This document shows, in pieces, positions 24,689 to 31,811 of a DNA stretch of 64,000 nt. The position numbers and the translations under genes are program-made. The stretch comes from an uncultured Clostridia bacterium (GTDB taxonomy: Bacteria > Bacillota > Clostridia > TANB77 > CAG-465), in assembly GCA_944387385.1 (NCBI GenBank), contig CALXES010000004.1, positions 1-64,000 on the forward strand, given 5' to 3'. Every line of letters starts with the position of its first letter. The first letter of the stretch is position 1. Below the pieces are notes generated by a model, which did no database searches, had not been told where the DNA came from, and was given only the letters and a program-made list of their open reading frames with translations.

Positions 24689-26311
24689 ATGAAAAATAAA
24701 TTGATAAAGTTAGTTGTTTTTATATTTGTAACAATTATGTTTTTAGGTTTAAAGGATACCATATATGCTACAACTTCTTTTTCTACAGATAGAAAATCAT
24801 TAAAAATATATGAGAAATTTGATATTTCTCAAATAATTCAAACAGATAATAAAGAAAATTTAAAATATGAGATATCAAATGATAATATTGCAGATATATC
24901 AGAAGATGGAATAATATTTACAAAAAGACTTGGAGAATTTAAAATTACTGTAATAGATGGGACAAGCCGAGATACATGTATGTTTTCATCAGGATATTAT
25001 GTGGGAATTGATGTTTCTTCTTTTAATGGCAATGTTGAATGGGATAAGGTAAAAGAACAAGGAATAGATTTTGCTATGATTAGATCAACTATTGGTTGGT
25101 ATGATGAGGTGGCAGATAAAGATGAAGAATATGACTTTCAATTTGATAAGCAATTTTTAAATAACATAAAGGGAGCAAGTGAGAGCAATCTATCATTTGG
25201 TATATATCATTTTTGCCTGGCAAAAACACCAGAAGAAGCCAAATTAGAAGCTGAATATGTTTTGACTGCTATTAATGAGTATGGAAAAGATTACAAAGAT
25301 AACATGACCTTACCAATTGCATATGATATAGAAGGAGCAGAACTTGAAAAATTAGGAATGAAGAAGGTTACAGAAATTGCAATCGCTTTTTGTACTGAAA
25401 TATATAATGCTGGTTATACGCCAATTATTTATTCAAATAGAAATTTTTATATGAATTATTTAGATTTAGAAAAACTTAATGCACTAGCATATAATTATTG
25501 GTATGCATTGCCAAAAGATAATCCTGATTTTAGCGAAAAGATAACAATAGCAGATACTAATACATCACCTTTTATTTGGCAATATACATTTGATGGATCA
25601 GTAGATGGTGCTAATAACGATCAAGGAAATGTTGACATGGACGTAATGTATATGAGTGATAGAGTAAAGGTCGAAATCTTAGATAACGGACAAGTTATTG
25701 ATACTATTGGGGCAGATAAAGGTGGAAATATAGATTATATTCCAGAATATAATAAAGATGGATATACATATAATGGAATAGTAGATGACTCTGGTAATAT
25801 AATTGATGACAGCTATGTATTTAATAATGATTCAAAAGTTAATGTAAGCTTTAGTAAAATAAAAATAACTAGTATTGTTTTAAATAATGCTAATTTAGAT
25901 TTTAGTAATGACAGTGTAAAATTGTTAGAAATAAAAAGCTTTGAACCACAAACAGCAATATTAGATGGTGAAGAATTTATTTATACATCTGATAATATAA
26001 ATGTTGCAACTGTAGATAGTAATGGAGTGGTTAAACCAATTAGTAATGGAAAATGTACTATTACATGCTCACTTAAATCTTATCCTGCGGTAAAAACTAC
26101 TTGTAGTGTAAATGTTCATTTTGGAATTATAATGGGGGATTTAGATAGAGATGGAGCTGTAAATGCCAATGATGCAGCAGTAGCATTAGATATATATAAG
26201 TATGGTAATGCTACAGATGAAGATATGCAAATTGGTGATATGAATAATGACGGAGTAATAAATGCAAATGACGCTGCTCTTATACTTGATGTATATAAAT
26301 ATGGTAAATAA
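24689..26311 (+). CDS. Secreted GH25 lysozyme with Big-like and dockerin modules
   Basis: A secreted muramidase-type protein of 540 residues. A signal peptide (1-27, ending TIYA) leads to a short beta domain (about 28-100), then glycoside hydrolase family 25 (about 103-325): YVGIDVSSFNGNVEWDKV, RSTIGW, FGIYHFCLA, IAYDIEGAE with the acidic pair of the active site, PIIYSN, and IWQYT. A bacterial Ig-like part (about 385-480) and a C-terminal type-I dockerin follow, with two calcium loops (GDLDRDGAVNANDAAVALD and GDMNNDGVINANDAALILD), each ended by YKYG. Catalysis is on peptidoglycan. The dockerin would bind a cohesin, but none is in the window. Confidence 0.93.
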   Translation: MKNKLIKLVVFIFVTIMFLGLKDTIYATTSFSTDRKSLKIYEKFDISQIIQTDNKENLKYEISNDNIADISEDGIIFTKRLGEFKITVIDGTSRDTCMFSSGYYVGIDVSSFNGNVEWDKVKEQGIDFAMIRSTIGWYDEVADKDEEYDFQFDKQFLNNIKGASESNLSFGIYHFCLAKTPEEAKLEAEYVLTAINEYGKDYKDNMTLPIAYDIEGAELEKLGMKKVTEIAIAFCTEIYNAGYTPIIYSNRNFYMNYLDLEKLNALAYNYWYALPKDNPDFSEKITIADTNTSPFIWQYTFDGSVDGANNDQGNVDMDVMYMSDRVKVEILDNGQVIDTIGADKGGNIDYIPEYNKDGYTYNGIVDDSGNIIDDSYVFNNDSKVNVSFSKIKITSIVLNNANLDFSNDSVKLLEIKSFEPQTAILDGEEFIYTSDNINVATVDSNGVVKPISNGKCTITCSLKSYPAVKTTCSVNVHFGIIMGDLDRDGAVNANDAAVALDIYKYGNATDEDMQIGDMNNDGVINANDAALILDVYKYGK

Positions 26312-26319
26312 TTTATTGT

Positions 26320-26360
26320 AATAAAGTATAATTTTTTAAAATTATACTTTATTATTTTTT
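26320..26360 (+). terminator. Terminator of the GH25 gene
   Basis: A 16-bp perfect stem (26320-26335 with 26338-26353) with only TT between, then a run of T. Confidence 0.9.
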
Positions 26361-26396
26361 AGCTTTCATATATAATCAAAATATAGGAGAGTTTAT

Positions 26397-27341
26397 ATGA
26401 TAATATATGATGATGTAAAAAAGAATATAAAAATAACTATTTATTCTAAGCATAAAAATATATTAAAAAAAATAGTAGATGAGGTAGAAAAAAATAACTT
26501 TAAGGTAGAAGAATATGATAGCATAGATAAGTTATTAGTAGATTTGGGTAAAAGAAAAATAAAAATACTTGTATTTTTATTTGATGAAATTAGTGAAGTA
26601 AATGATATAGATGAATATAAAGAGAATATTAAAATTATTATATTTAATAATTCTAATATAAATCTTGAAGCTTTAATGACTGAAATAGTGTATATGATAA
26701 AAATTATAGAGAATGAGCAGAAGATAGATTTTCAAAAATATAAGTTAGAAATTGTTGGAAATTTAGTTGAAAGTATATCTCATAAGATTCAGTCAAATTT
26801 ATTAGTTTTAGGTGCAAGTCAAGATGTGATAAAGTTACTTAGTGATGACTTAAAAGAAGACAAGCAAAAAAGAGAAATATTAGATAGCTTATATGGAAAA
26901 AATACTATTGCTCTTGAAAACTCAAATATGCTTTTGCAACTAATATCTAACGCTACAACTCTTTCTAACGAATCAATAATGCATTGTAGTGAGATAAAGC
27001 AAATAATTAATGAGATATTGGACGAGTATTTAAAAGTAAATGATGTAAAATTTGAAATTGACGAAAAAATAAAGATTGGATCTTATATATGTGGTCCTTT
27101 AAATGATGTTATTTTTGTTATATGTAGATTAATAAAGTTATTAATTGATGAAAAACAAAAAAATATTAAATTATTAATTTATGAAGATGAATTAAATTGG
27201 TATTTTACAATAGAAATGTTTGAAAAAATACTTGATAAGCAATTTGTTGAAAAGATTAGAAGGTTTATTGTATATATAAAAAATGTAAAGCCTAAAGTTA
27301 CTGAAAAGCAAATTAGCTTGATTATAAGAAAGATAAAGTAA
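26397..27341 (+). CDS. Degenerate receiver/histidine-kinase-like protein
   Basis: A 314-residue cytoplasmic protein. Residues 1-105 have the alternating strand-helix pattern of a receiver domain, with VFLFDE (59-64) in the place of the phospho-Asp strand but without the usual acidic pair near the N-terminus. Residues 115-190 look like a DHp dimerisation hairpin, with VESISHKIQSNLLVLGA (His129) in the position of the H-box. The C-terminal part (about 205-314) matches an ATPase domain in strand order but lacks the N-box Asn and the DxGxG loop. So it probably cannot bind ATP, and may pass phosphate or act as a decoy. It is a single gene with GGAG before the ATG and a terminator after. No cognate kinase is nearby. 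Confidence 0.6.
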   Translation: MIIYDDVKKNIKITIYSKHKNILKKIVDEVEKNNFKVEEYDSIDKLLVDLGKRKIKILVFLFDEISEVNDIDEYKENIKIIIFNNSNINLEALMTEIVYMIKIIENEQKIDFQKYKLEIVGNLVESISHKIQSNLLVLGASQDVIKLLSDDLKEDKQKREILDSLYGKNTIALENSNMLLQLISNATTLSNESIMHCSEIKQIINEILDEYLKVNDVKFEIDEKIKIGSYICGPLNDVIFVICRLIKLLIDEKQKNIKLLIYEDELNWYFTIEMFEKILDKQFVEKIRRFIVYIKNVKPKVTEKQISLIIRKIK

Positions 27342-27377
27342 ACTATAAAGCAAAATTTAGCTTTATAGTTTATTTTT
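27340..27377 (+). terminator. Terminator of the pseudo-kinase gene
   Basis: A 12-bp perfect stem (AAACTATAAAGC, 27340-27351, and GCTTTATAGTTT, 27360-27371) overlaps the stop codon and is followed by ATTTTTT. Confidence 0.92.
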
Positions 27378-27421
27378 TACACAGAACATTACATAATATT
27401 TACAAAAGTATTAAAAAAAGA

Positions 27422-27450
27422 TTGCATAACTTGATTTGATGTGCTATAAT
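27422..27450 (+). promoter_or_regulatory. Extended -10 promoter with long leader
   Basis: TTGCAT (27422-27427), a 17-base spacer and TGC-TATAAT with the -10 at 27445-27450. The predicted leader to ATG 27603 is about 145 bases. It holds palindromes (GCAAATTTGC) and a strong ribosome-like site GAGGAGG (27515-27521) with no start codon at proper distance. Confidence 0.6.
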
Positions 27451-27602
27451 TATTATGTATCGAAATTGAATATGGCAAAAGCAAATTTGCAAATGCATTT
27501 ATTCTAATGATTATGAGGAGGAAAGTTTACGTAAATTCATGCAAATTGAATGCCTGTTTTCTGTTTCGTTCATAAAAAAATTTTTTAGAAAGGATGATAG
27601 GT

Positions 27603-28907
27603 ATGGGAAAAAATAATGAAATTTTCTCTACTAGATCTGTTTATGCATCTTGTGCAGTATCATCAATTATTGTGATAGCTCTTTGGGCAATTACACATAA
27701 TTGGATTGTGCTAATAGCAGCAGTGATTGCAATTCCTTATCTTGTAACGAGATTGTTTCACAAAGAAGTGAACAAAAGAGCGAAAGTTCCTATCGTTATA
27801 ATGATAATATTAGCAATCTTGTTATCTTTTTTGTTCTTAAGATATAAGGACGAAGAACCATCACCAGTTGAACAACCAACAGTTATTGTGGATGAGCAAC
27901 TTGAAGAAGATGAGCAGACACAAGAAGAAACAGATCCAAATGCTGAGCAGCAAGAAAGCTCAAATTCAAATTCTGGTAGCGGAGGCTATCGTGGCGGAGC
28001 AAATTTTGATTCATCAGAAAGATTACCGGCTAACTATTCTAATGTTGGAGGAAGTTCTGATGGATCAGGTTTAAATGGTGGAAAAGTAATACACTCTAAT
28101 GGAAATAGCAATCATATTCAAAGTTCAATGGATAGTCAAAAGGAATTAGAAGAGCAAATCCAACAAGAGGTCGATAGCGGTAAAGACAAAGTTGATCTTG
28201 AGAATGGAATCACTGGTGTTGTAGATAATAGACCACAAGAAGAAAAACCAAATGATGCTCCACAAGTCGACATTGACAAAGACAATGCTCAAGATATAAC
28301 CAATGAAGGTGAATCTAATACTCCACCAGAACAATTACCTGATGATGAACAACTTAAGGAGGATGCAGAGATACCTGATGATAGTGAGCTTGACGATATG
28401 TTTGACCAAACAAAACCAACTGAAGATGAGGGAGAAAATAATTCTGACAATACAGAAACTCCTGAAGATAATGTTGGTGACAAAGAGGATGTAAATACTC
28501 CAGAACAACCAGATGAAGATGTTGGCAATAAAGAGGAAGAGGAAACTCCTATAGAAAATCCTGACGAGGATAATAATAAGGAGGAACAAACAACTGAGCC
28601 AACTGAAGATAACGATTCAGAAGAAAATGAGGAGACAACTCCTACTGAACCTGTAAAAACTCCAGTTTCAATAACTGCTCTTGATGGGAGCGAAGCAATA
28701 GCTGGAGATACCGTTCAATTTAAAGTAACTGGTAATGTTAAGACTGTAGAAGGTCTGGACGGTTTAGATTATAGCCTTGCAAACGGTTATTTAACTGTTA
28801 ACACCCAAGATGGTGTAGCAACGGTGATATCACCAGTTATCATAGGCGCTGATGGCACAAGCACTGCTACAGCTTCAGTGACTGTGAATGTTTTAAACTT
28901 TAATTAG
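27603..28907 (+). CDS. Membrane protein with long acidic tail and C-terminal Ig-like domain
   Basis: A 434-residue protein of unknown function. Three hydrophobic segments (about 15-31, 35-51 and 63-80) are followed by a long disordered stretch (about 85-350) very rich in Asp, Glu, Asn, Pro, Thr and Gln, with repeated TPE/TEP and EDN words. A compact Ig-like domain ends it (VSITALDGSEAIAGDTVQFK to the end). ATG 27603 follows AAAGG; ATG 27594 overlaps that site. Base composition is unlike its neighbours: 27961-28020 has 25 G+C in 60, 26461-26520 has 12 in 60. This, the long leader and the structured 3' region suggest a transferred or specially regulated gene. Confidence 0.82.
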   Translation: MGKNNEIFSTRSVYASCAVSSIIVIALWAITHNWIVLIAAVIAIPYLVTRLFHKEVNKRAKVPIVIMIILAILLSFLFLRYKDEEPSPVEQPTVIVDEQLEEDEQTQEETDPNAEQQESSNSNSGSGGYRGGANFDSSERLPANYSNVGGSSDGSGLNGGKVIHSNGNSNHIQSSMDSQKELEEQIQQEVDSGKDKVDLENGITGVVDNRPQEEKPNDAPQVDIDKDNAQDITNEGESNTPPEQLPDDEQLKEDAEIPDDSELDDMFDQTKPTEDEGENNSDNTETPEDNVGDKEDVNTPEQPDEDVGNKEEEETPIENPDEDNNKEEQTTEPTEDNDSEENEETTPTEPVKTPVSITALDGSEAIAGDTVQFKVTGNVKTVEGLDGLDYSLANGYLTVNTQDGVATVISPVIIGADGTSTATASVTVNVLNFN

Positions 28908-29079
28908 ATTCTGAGACTAGAGATGTGATGAATCGTAAATAATTGAGGTTTTTGAACGGAACAGACATAGAATCCTATATTTATGTATGTTTTGTGTATT
29001 TTTGCAGGATGGTATTCATATTTGCTAGTATATCAATAAAAAAGTGGTTTGATTATGCTTATTATAGTATAATATATGA
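28908..29079 (+). other. Non-coding stretch before the structured RNA
   Basis: There is no good open frame. It may be the 3' untranslated part of the acidic-protein mRNA. It contains GAATCC near 28970 and the imperfect partner GGAT...ATTC near 29008. A TATAAT (29068-29073) lies just before the folded domain, but without a good -35 at 17 bases. Confidence 0.4.
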
Positions 29080-29289
29080 TTGGTATACAATTTCTGCATT
29101 CTATCCATTTTTATGGAGATAATTCGCATCAAACGTTATTTTTATAGCGCTTTGATTGGTAACACAGATAGCTTTAAGCTACACTCGTGTGAAGAATTGT
29201 AATTGGAATGTATGGCAATAAAAAGCAATAATGATTAATATCTTGCTTATATGCACAAAGAATTTCATTTTTATGGGATTCTTTTTTTT
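29080..29289 (+). ncRNA. Candidate structured RNA with multi-helix junction and terminator
   Basis: No open frame, but a foldable RNA is visible. A closing helix (29086-29095 with 29193-29201) encloses three hairpins: TCCAT-TTTT-ATGGA (29104-29117), a 12-pair stem with one bulge (29128-29139 with 29144-29156), and TAGCT/AGCTA (29169-29181). A small CAC/GTG hairpin (29182-29191) may be a fourth. After the junction come AAGCAA/TTGCTT (29223-29248) and a strong terminator (29257-29289). It may be an independent RNA from a TATAAT at 29068, or the 3' part of the acidic-protein mRNA. It is not tmRNA, RNase P or tRNA by eye. Family unknown. Confidence 0.5.
29257..29289 (+). terminator. Terminator of the structured RNA
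   Basis: AAAGAATTTCAT (29257-29268) pairs with ATGGGATTCTTT (29273-29284) with two wobbles and a TTTT loop. Eight T (29282-29289) follow the arm's C. Confidence 0.88.
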
Positions 29290-29293
29290 GTAT

Positions 29294-29324
29294 AAAAAAG
29301 TGATAGCAAATTCGCTATCACTTT
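29294..29324 (-). terminator. Terminator of the Smr-domain gene (minus strand)
   Basis: An 11-bp perfect stem (29297-29307 with 29314-29324) is followed on the minus strand by a run of T. It overlaps the end of the gene. Confidence 0.88.
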
Positions 29325-29758
29325 AAAAATGCTATTGTTACTCCATAGCTTCCTTCATAATATCCTCCAAGTCTATGTTCTTTGACATATGGAGAATTAT
29401 CTAAGTATTTATGTACTTCGCGTCTTAAAATACCACCATTTTTCCCATGTATTATTTTAACTATCTTAACGTTATTGCATATAGCATTATCTATAAATTT
29501 TTCTAAATTTTCTAAAGCTTCATCTACTGTTTGATGTCTAATCATTATTTCATCAATTGGAGGAGATGAAATTTTTACTTTTACAGTAAAATTGTTTTTA
29601 TTTTCTTTATTTTGCTTATCTGTTTCTTTTACTTTAGATTTATTAACTTTTATATATTTATCTTTGTATAGTATAATTATATTTTGTTTAGATATACTTG
29701 TTATTTTTCCAATAATATTATTATCTAGTATTTCAACATAGTCGCCTATGGTATACAT
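29318..29758 (-). CDS. Stand-alone MutS2 C-terminal (KOW-like plus Smr) protein
   Basis: A 146-residue protein that matches only the tail of MutS2/RqcU: a short KOW-like barrel (MYTIGDYVEILDNN, then GKITSISKQNIIILY, residues 1-45), a charged linker, and a Smr domain (about 70-146) with TVDEALENLEKFID, VKIVKIIHGKNGGILRREV and a C-terminal EGSYGVTIAFL. The usual LDLHG is replaced by IMIRHQT, so the catalytic state is uncertain; HGKG reads HGKN. MutS2 is known to split collided ribosomes, with the Smr part as nuclease or DNA binder. The ATG at 29758 follows AGGAGG on the minus strand; the longer frame was rejected. No MutS2 ATPase is beside it. Confidence 0.85.
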   Translation of the reverse strand: MYTIGDYVEILDNNIIGKITSISKQNIIILYKDKYIKVNKSKVKETDKQNKENKNNFTVKVKISSPPIDEIMIRHQTVDEALENLEKFIDNAICNNVKIVKIIHGKNGGILRREVHKYLDNSPYVKEHRLGGYYEGSYGVTIAFLK

Positions 29759-29834
29759 ATTTTTTCCTCCTAAGTTAACATTAATATTATACCACATAAG
29801 AAAGGTATGTACAATTAATTTTTATAGTAATATA

Positions 29835-29863
29835 TTGAATATGTATAATATTTTTGGTATAAT
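29835..29863 (+). promoter_or_regulatory. Extended -10 promoter of lepA
   Basis: TTGAAT (29835-29840), a 17-base spacer and TGG-TATAAT with the -10 at 29858-29863. Confidence 0.78.
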
Positions 29864-29888
29864 TTACTAATATACGGAAGGATGAAAT

Positions 29889-31694
29889 ATGGTAAAGAAA
29901 GATAACATAAGAAATTTTAGTATAATAGCACATATTGATCATGGTAAATCTACTCTTGCAGATAGATTGCTACAACTTACTGGTTCTGTTGAGCAAAGAA
30001 AAATGCAAGAGCAATTACTAGATAATATGGATATAGAAAGAGAGAGAGGAATAACAATAAAATCACAAGCTGTAAGAATGAAATATACAGCTAAAGATAA
30101 TCAAGAATATATTTTAAATTTAATAGATACTCCAGGACATGTTGATTTTAATTATGAGGTATCTAGAAGTCTTGCTGCATGTGAAGGAGCTATATTAGTT
30201 GTTGATGCAGCTCAAGGAGTTGAAGCTCAAACTTTAGCAAATGTTTATCTTGCATTAGATAATGATCTTGAAATATTACCGGTAATAAATAAAATAGATT
30301 TACCAAATGCAAGAATTGATGAAGTAAAAAGAGAAATTGAAGATATTATTGGGCTAGATACAGAAGGGATACCATGTATTTCGGCTAAAACTGGACTTAA
30401 TGTTGAAGAAGTTTTAGAACAAATAATAACTAAAATTCCTCCTCCAAAAGGTGAAGATAGTAAACCAACAAAATGTCTTATTTTTGATTCGGTATATGAT
30501 AATTATGAAGGAGCAATTGCATTTGTACGTGTAGTAGATGGAGTAGTAAAAAGAGGAGATAAGATCATTACAATGTCTAATGGCAAAGAGTATGAAGTTG
30601 TAAATATTGGATATTTTAAGCCTGGTGGATATGTAAAAGCAGAAGAACTTACAGCTGGAGAAGTAGGATTTATTGCAGCTAGTATAAAGAACCTTTCTGA
30701 TATACGCGTTGGTGATACAATTACAACAATTCAAAATAGAGCCCAAGAGCCATTAAAAGGATATAAAGAGGTAAAATCAATGGTTTATTCTGGAATTTTT
30801 CCAGCAGATGGATCAGATTATGAAGAATTAAAAGAAGCGATAAATAAATTAAAGTTAAATGATGCATCTTTACATTATGAACTTGAATCTTCATCTGCTC
30901 TTGGACATGGATTTAGATGTGGATTTTTAGGTCTTTTACATATGGAGATAATAGTAGAAAGATTAGAAAGAGAATATAATTTAGAAATAATAACAACAGC
31001 ACCATCTGTTATATATAAAGTATATAAAACAAATGGAGAGATGATTGAATTATATAATCCATCAGAATTACCTTCTCCTCAAGAAATTAGTTATATTGAG
31101 GAACCTATAGCACATACAGAGATAATTACGCCAAAAGAATATGTTGGAAATGTAATGGAGTTATGCCAACAACGTAGGGGCGAATTTATTAATATGAAGT
31201 ATATTGATGATTTACGTGTAATGCTAGAATATAACTTACCTTTAAATGAGATAATATATGACTTTTTCAATAGCTTGAAATCTCGTACAAGAGGATATGC
31301 TTCTTTTGATTATGAAGTTACGGATTATAAAAAATCCAATCTTGTAAAGTTGGATATATTATTAAACGGTCAGATTGTTGACGCATTGTCATTTATTGTA
31401 TATAGACCAAACGCAGAATCAAGAGGAAGAAAAATTGCTGAAAAACTTAAAGAAATTATTCCAAGACAGTTATTTGAAGTTCCAATACAAGCAGCAATTG
31501 GCGGAAAAGTTGTTGCACGTGAGACTGTAAAAGCAATGAGAAAAGATGTACTTGCTAAATGTTATGGTGGAGATATCACTAGAAAGAGAAAATTACTTGA
31601 AAAGCAAAAAGAAGGAAAAAAGAGAATGAGAAGAGTGGGAACAGTTGAGTTGCCGCAAGATGCATTTATTAGTGTGCTTAAAATAGATGAATAA
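29889..31694 (+). CDS. lepA: Elongation factor 4 (LepA)
   Basis: Ribosome-bound translational GTPase that can back-translocate stalled ribosomes and aids 30S assembly. The G1 motif is AHIDHGKS (residues 14-21), the switch block is [11 protein letters not shown]3 is DTPGHVDF, G4 is NKIDLP and G5 ISAKTG. The C-terminal domain unique to LepA is present ([24 protein letters not shown], near the end). Length of 601 matches the family. GGAAGG precedes the ATG by 6 bases. It has its own extended -10 promoter and a terminator; in other Firmicutes it is often followed by hemN, which is not so here. Confidence 0.98.
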   Translation: MVKKDNIRNFSIIAHIDHGKSTLADRLLQLTGSVEQRKMQEQLLDNMDIERERGITIKSQAVRMKYTAKDNQEYILNLIDTPGHVDFNYEVSRSLAACEGAILVVDAAQGVEAQTLANVYLALDNDLEILPVINKIDLPNARIDEVKREIEDIIGLDTEGIPCISAKTGLNVEEVLEQIITKIPPPKGEDSKPTKCLIFDSVYDNYEGAIAFVRVVDGVVKRGDKIITMSNGKEYEVVNIGYFKPGGYVKAEELTAGEVGFIAASIKNLSDIRVGDTITTIQNRAQEPLKGYKEVKSMVYSGIFPADGSDYEELKEAINKLKLNDASLHYELESSSALGHGFRCGFLGLLHMEIIVERLEREYNLEIITTAPSVIYKVYKTNGEMIELYNPSELPSPQEISYIEEPIAHTEIITPKEYVGNVMELCQQRRGEFINMKYIDDLRVMLEYNLPLNEIIYDFFNSLKSRTRGYASFDYEVTDYKKSNLVKLDILLNGQIVDALSFIVYRPNAESRGRKIAEKLKEIIPRQLFEVPIQAAIGGKVVARETVKAMRKDVLAKCYGGDITRKRKLLEKQKEGKKRMRRVGTVELPQDAFISVLKIDE

Positions 31695-31710
31695 ATATTA
31701 AAAAAATATT

Positions 31711-31746
31711 ACAGGGTCATAAAATATAATGACTCTGTTTTATTTT
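31711..31746 (+). terminator. lepA terminator
   Basis: ACAGGGTCAT (31711-31720) pairs with ATGACTCTGT (31729-31738) with one wobble, followed by a T-rich run. Confidence 0.85.
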
Positions 31747-31759
31747 ATGTATAGAGTTG

Positions 31760-31788
31760 TTGAAATTTGTTATTGTTTAGTATACAAT
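31760..31788 (+). promoter_or_regulatory. Promoter of the LRR-dockerin genes
   Basis: TTGAAA (31760-31765), a 17-base spacer and TACAAT (31783-31788). Confidence 0.65.
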
Positions 31789-31811
31789 AATTTTTGTAAG
31801 GGGTAATTTTT

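Noticed and set aside
27518-27525. GAGGAAAG, like the 5' P4 motif of RNase P RNA, with GGAACAGACATAGAA at 28958
   Set aside because: The rest of the conserved RNase P core is missing, and a 1.3-kb protein gene lies between the two pieces. The likeness is chance.
28146-28589. Several open frames within the acidic-protein gene in other frames
   Set aside because: They arise from the repetitive acidic coding sequence and lack ribosome sites.
28908-29289. Possible tmRNA or RNase P RNA in the gap
   Set aside because: There is no tRNA-like end, no TpsiC-type sequence and no RNase P core. It is left as an unknown structured RNA.
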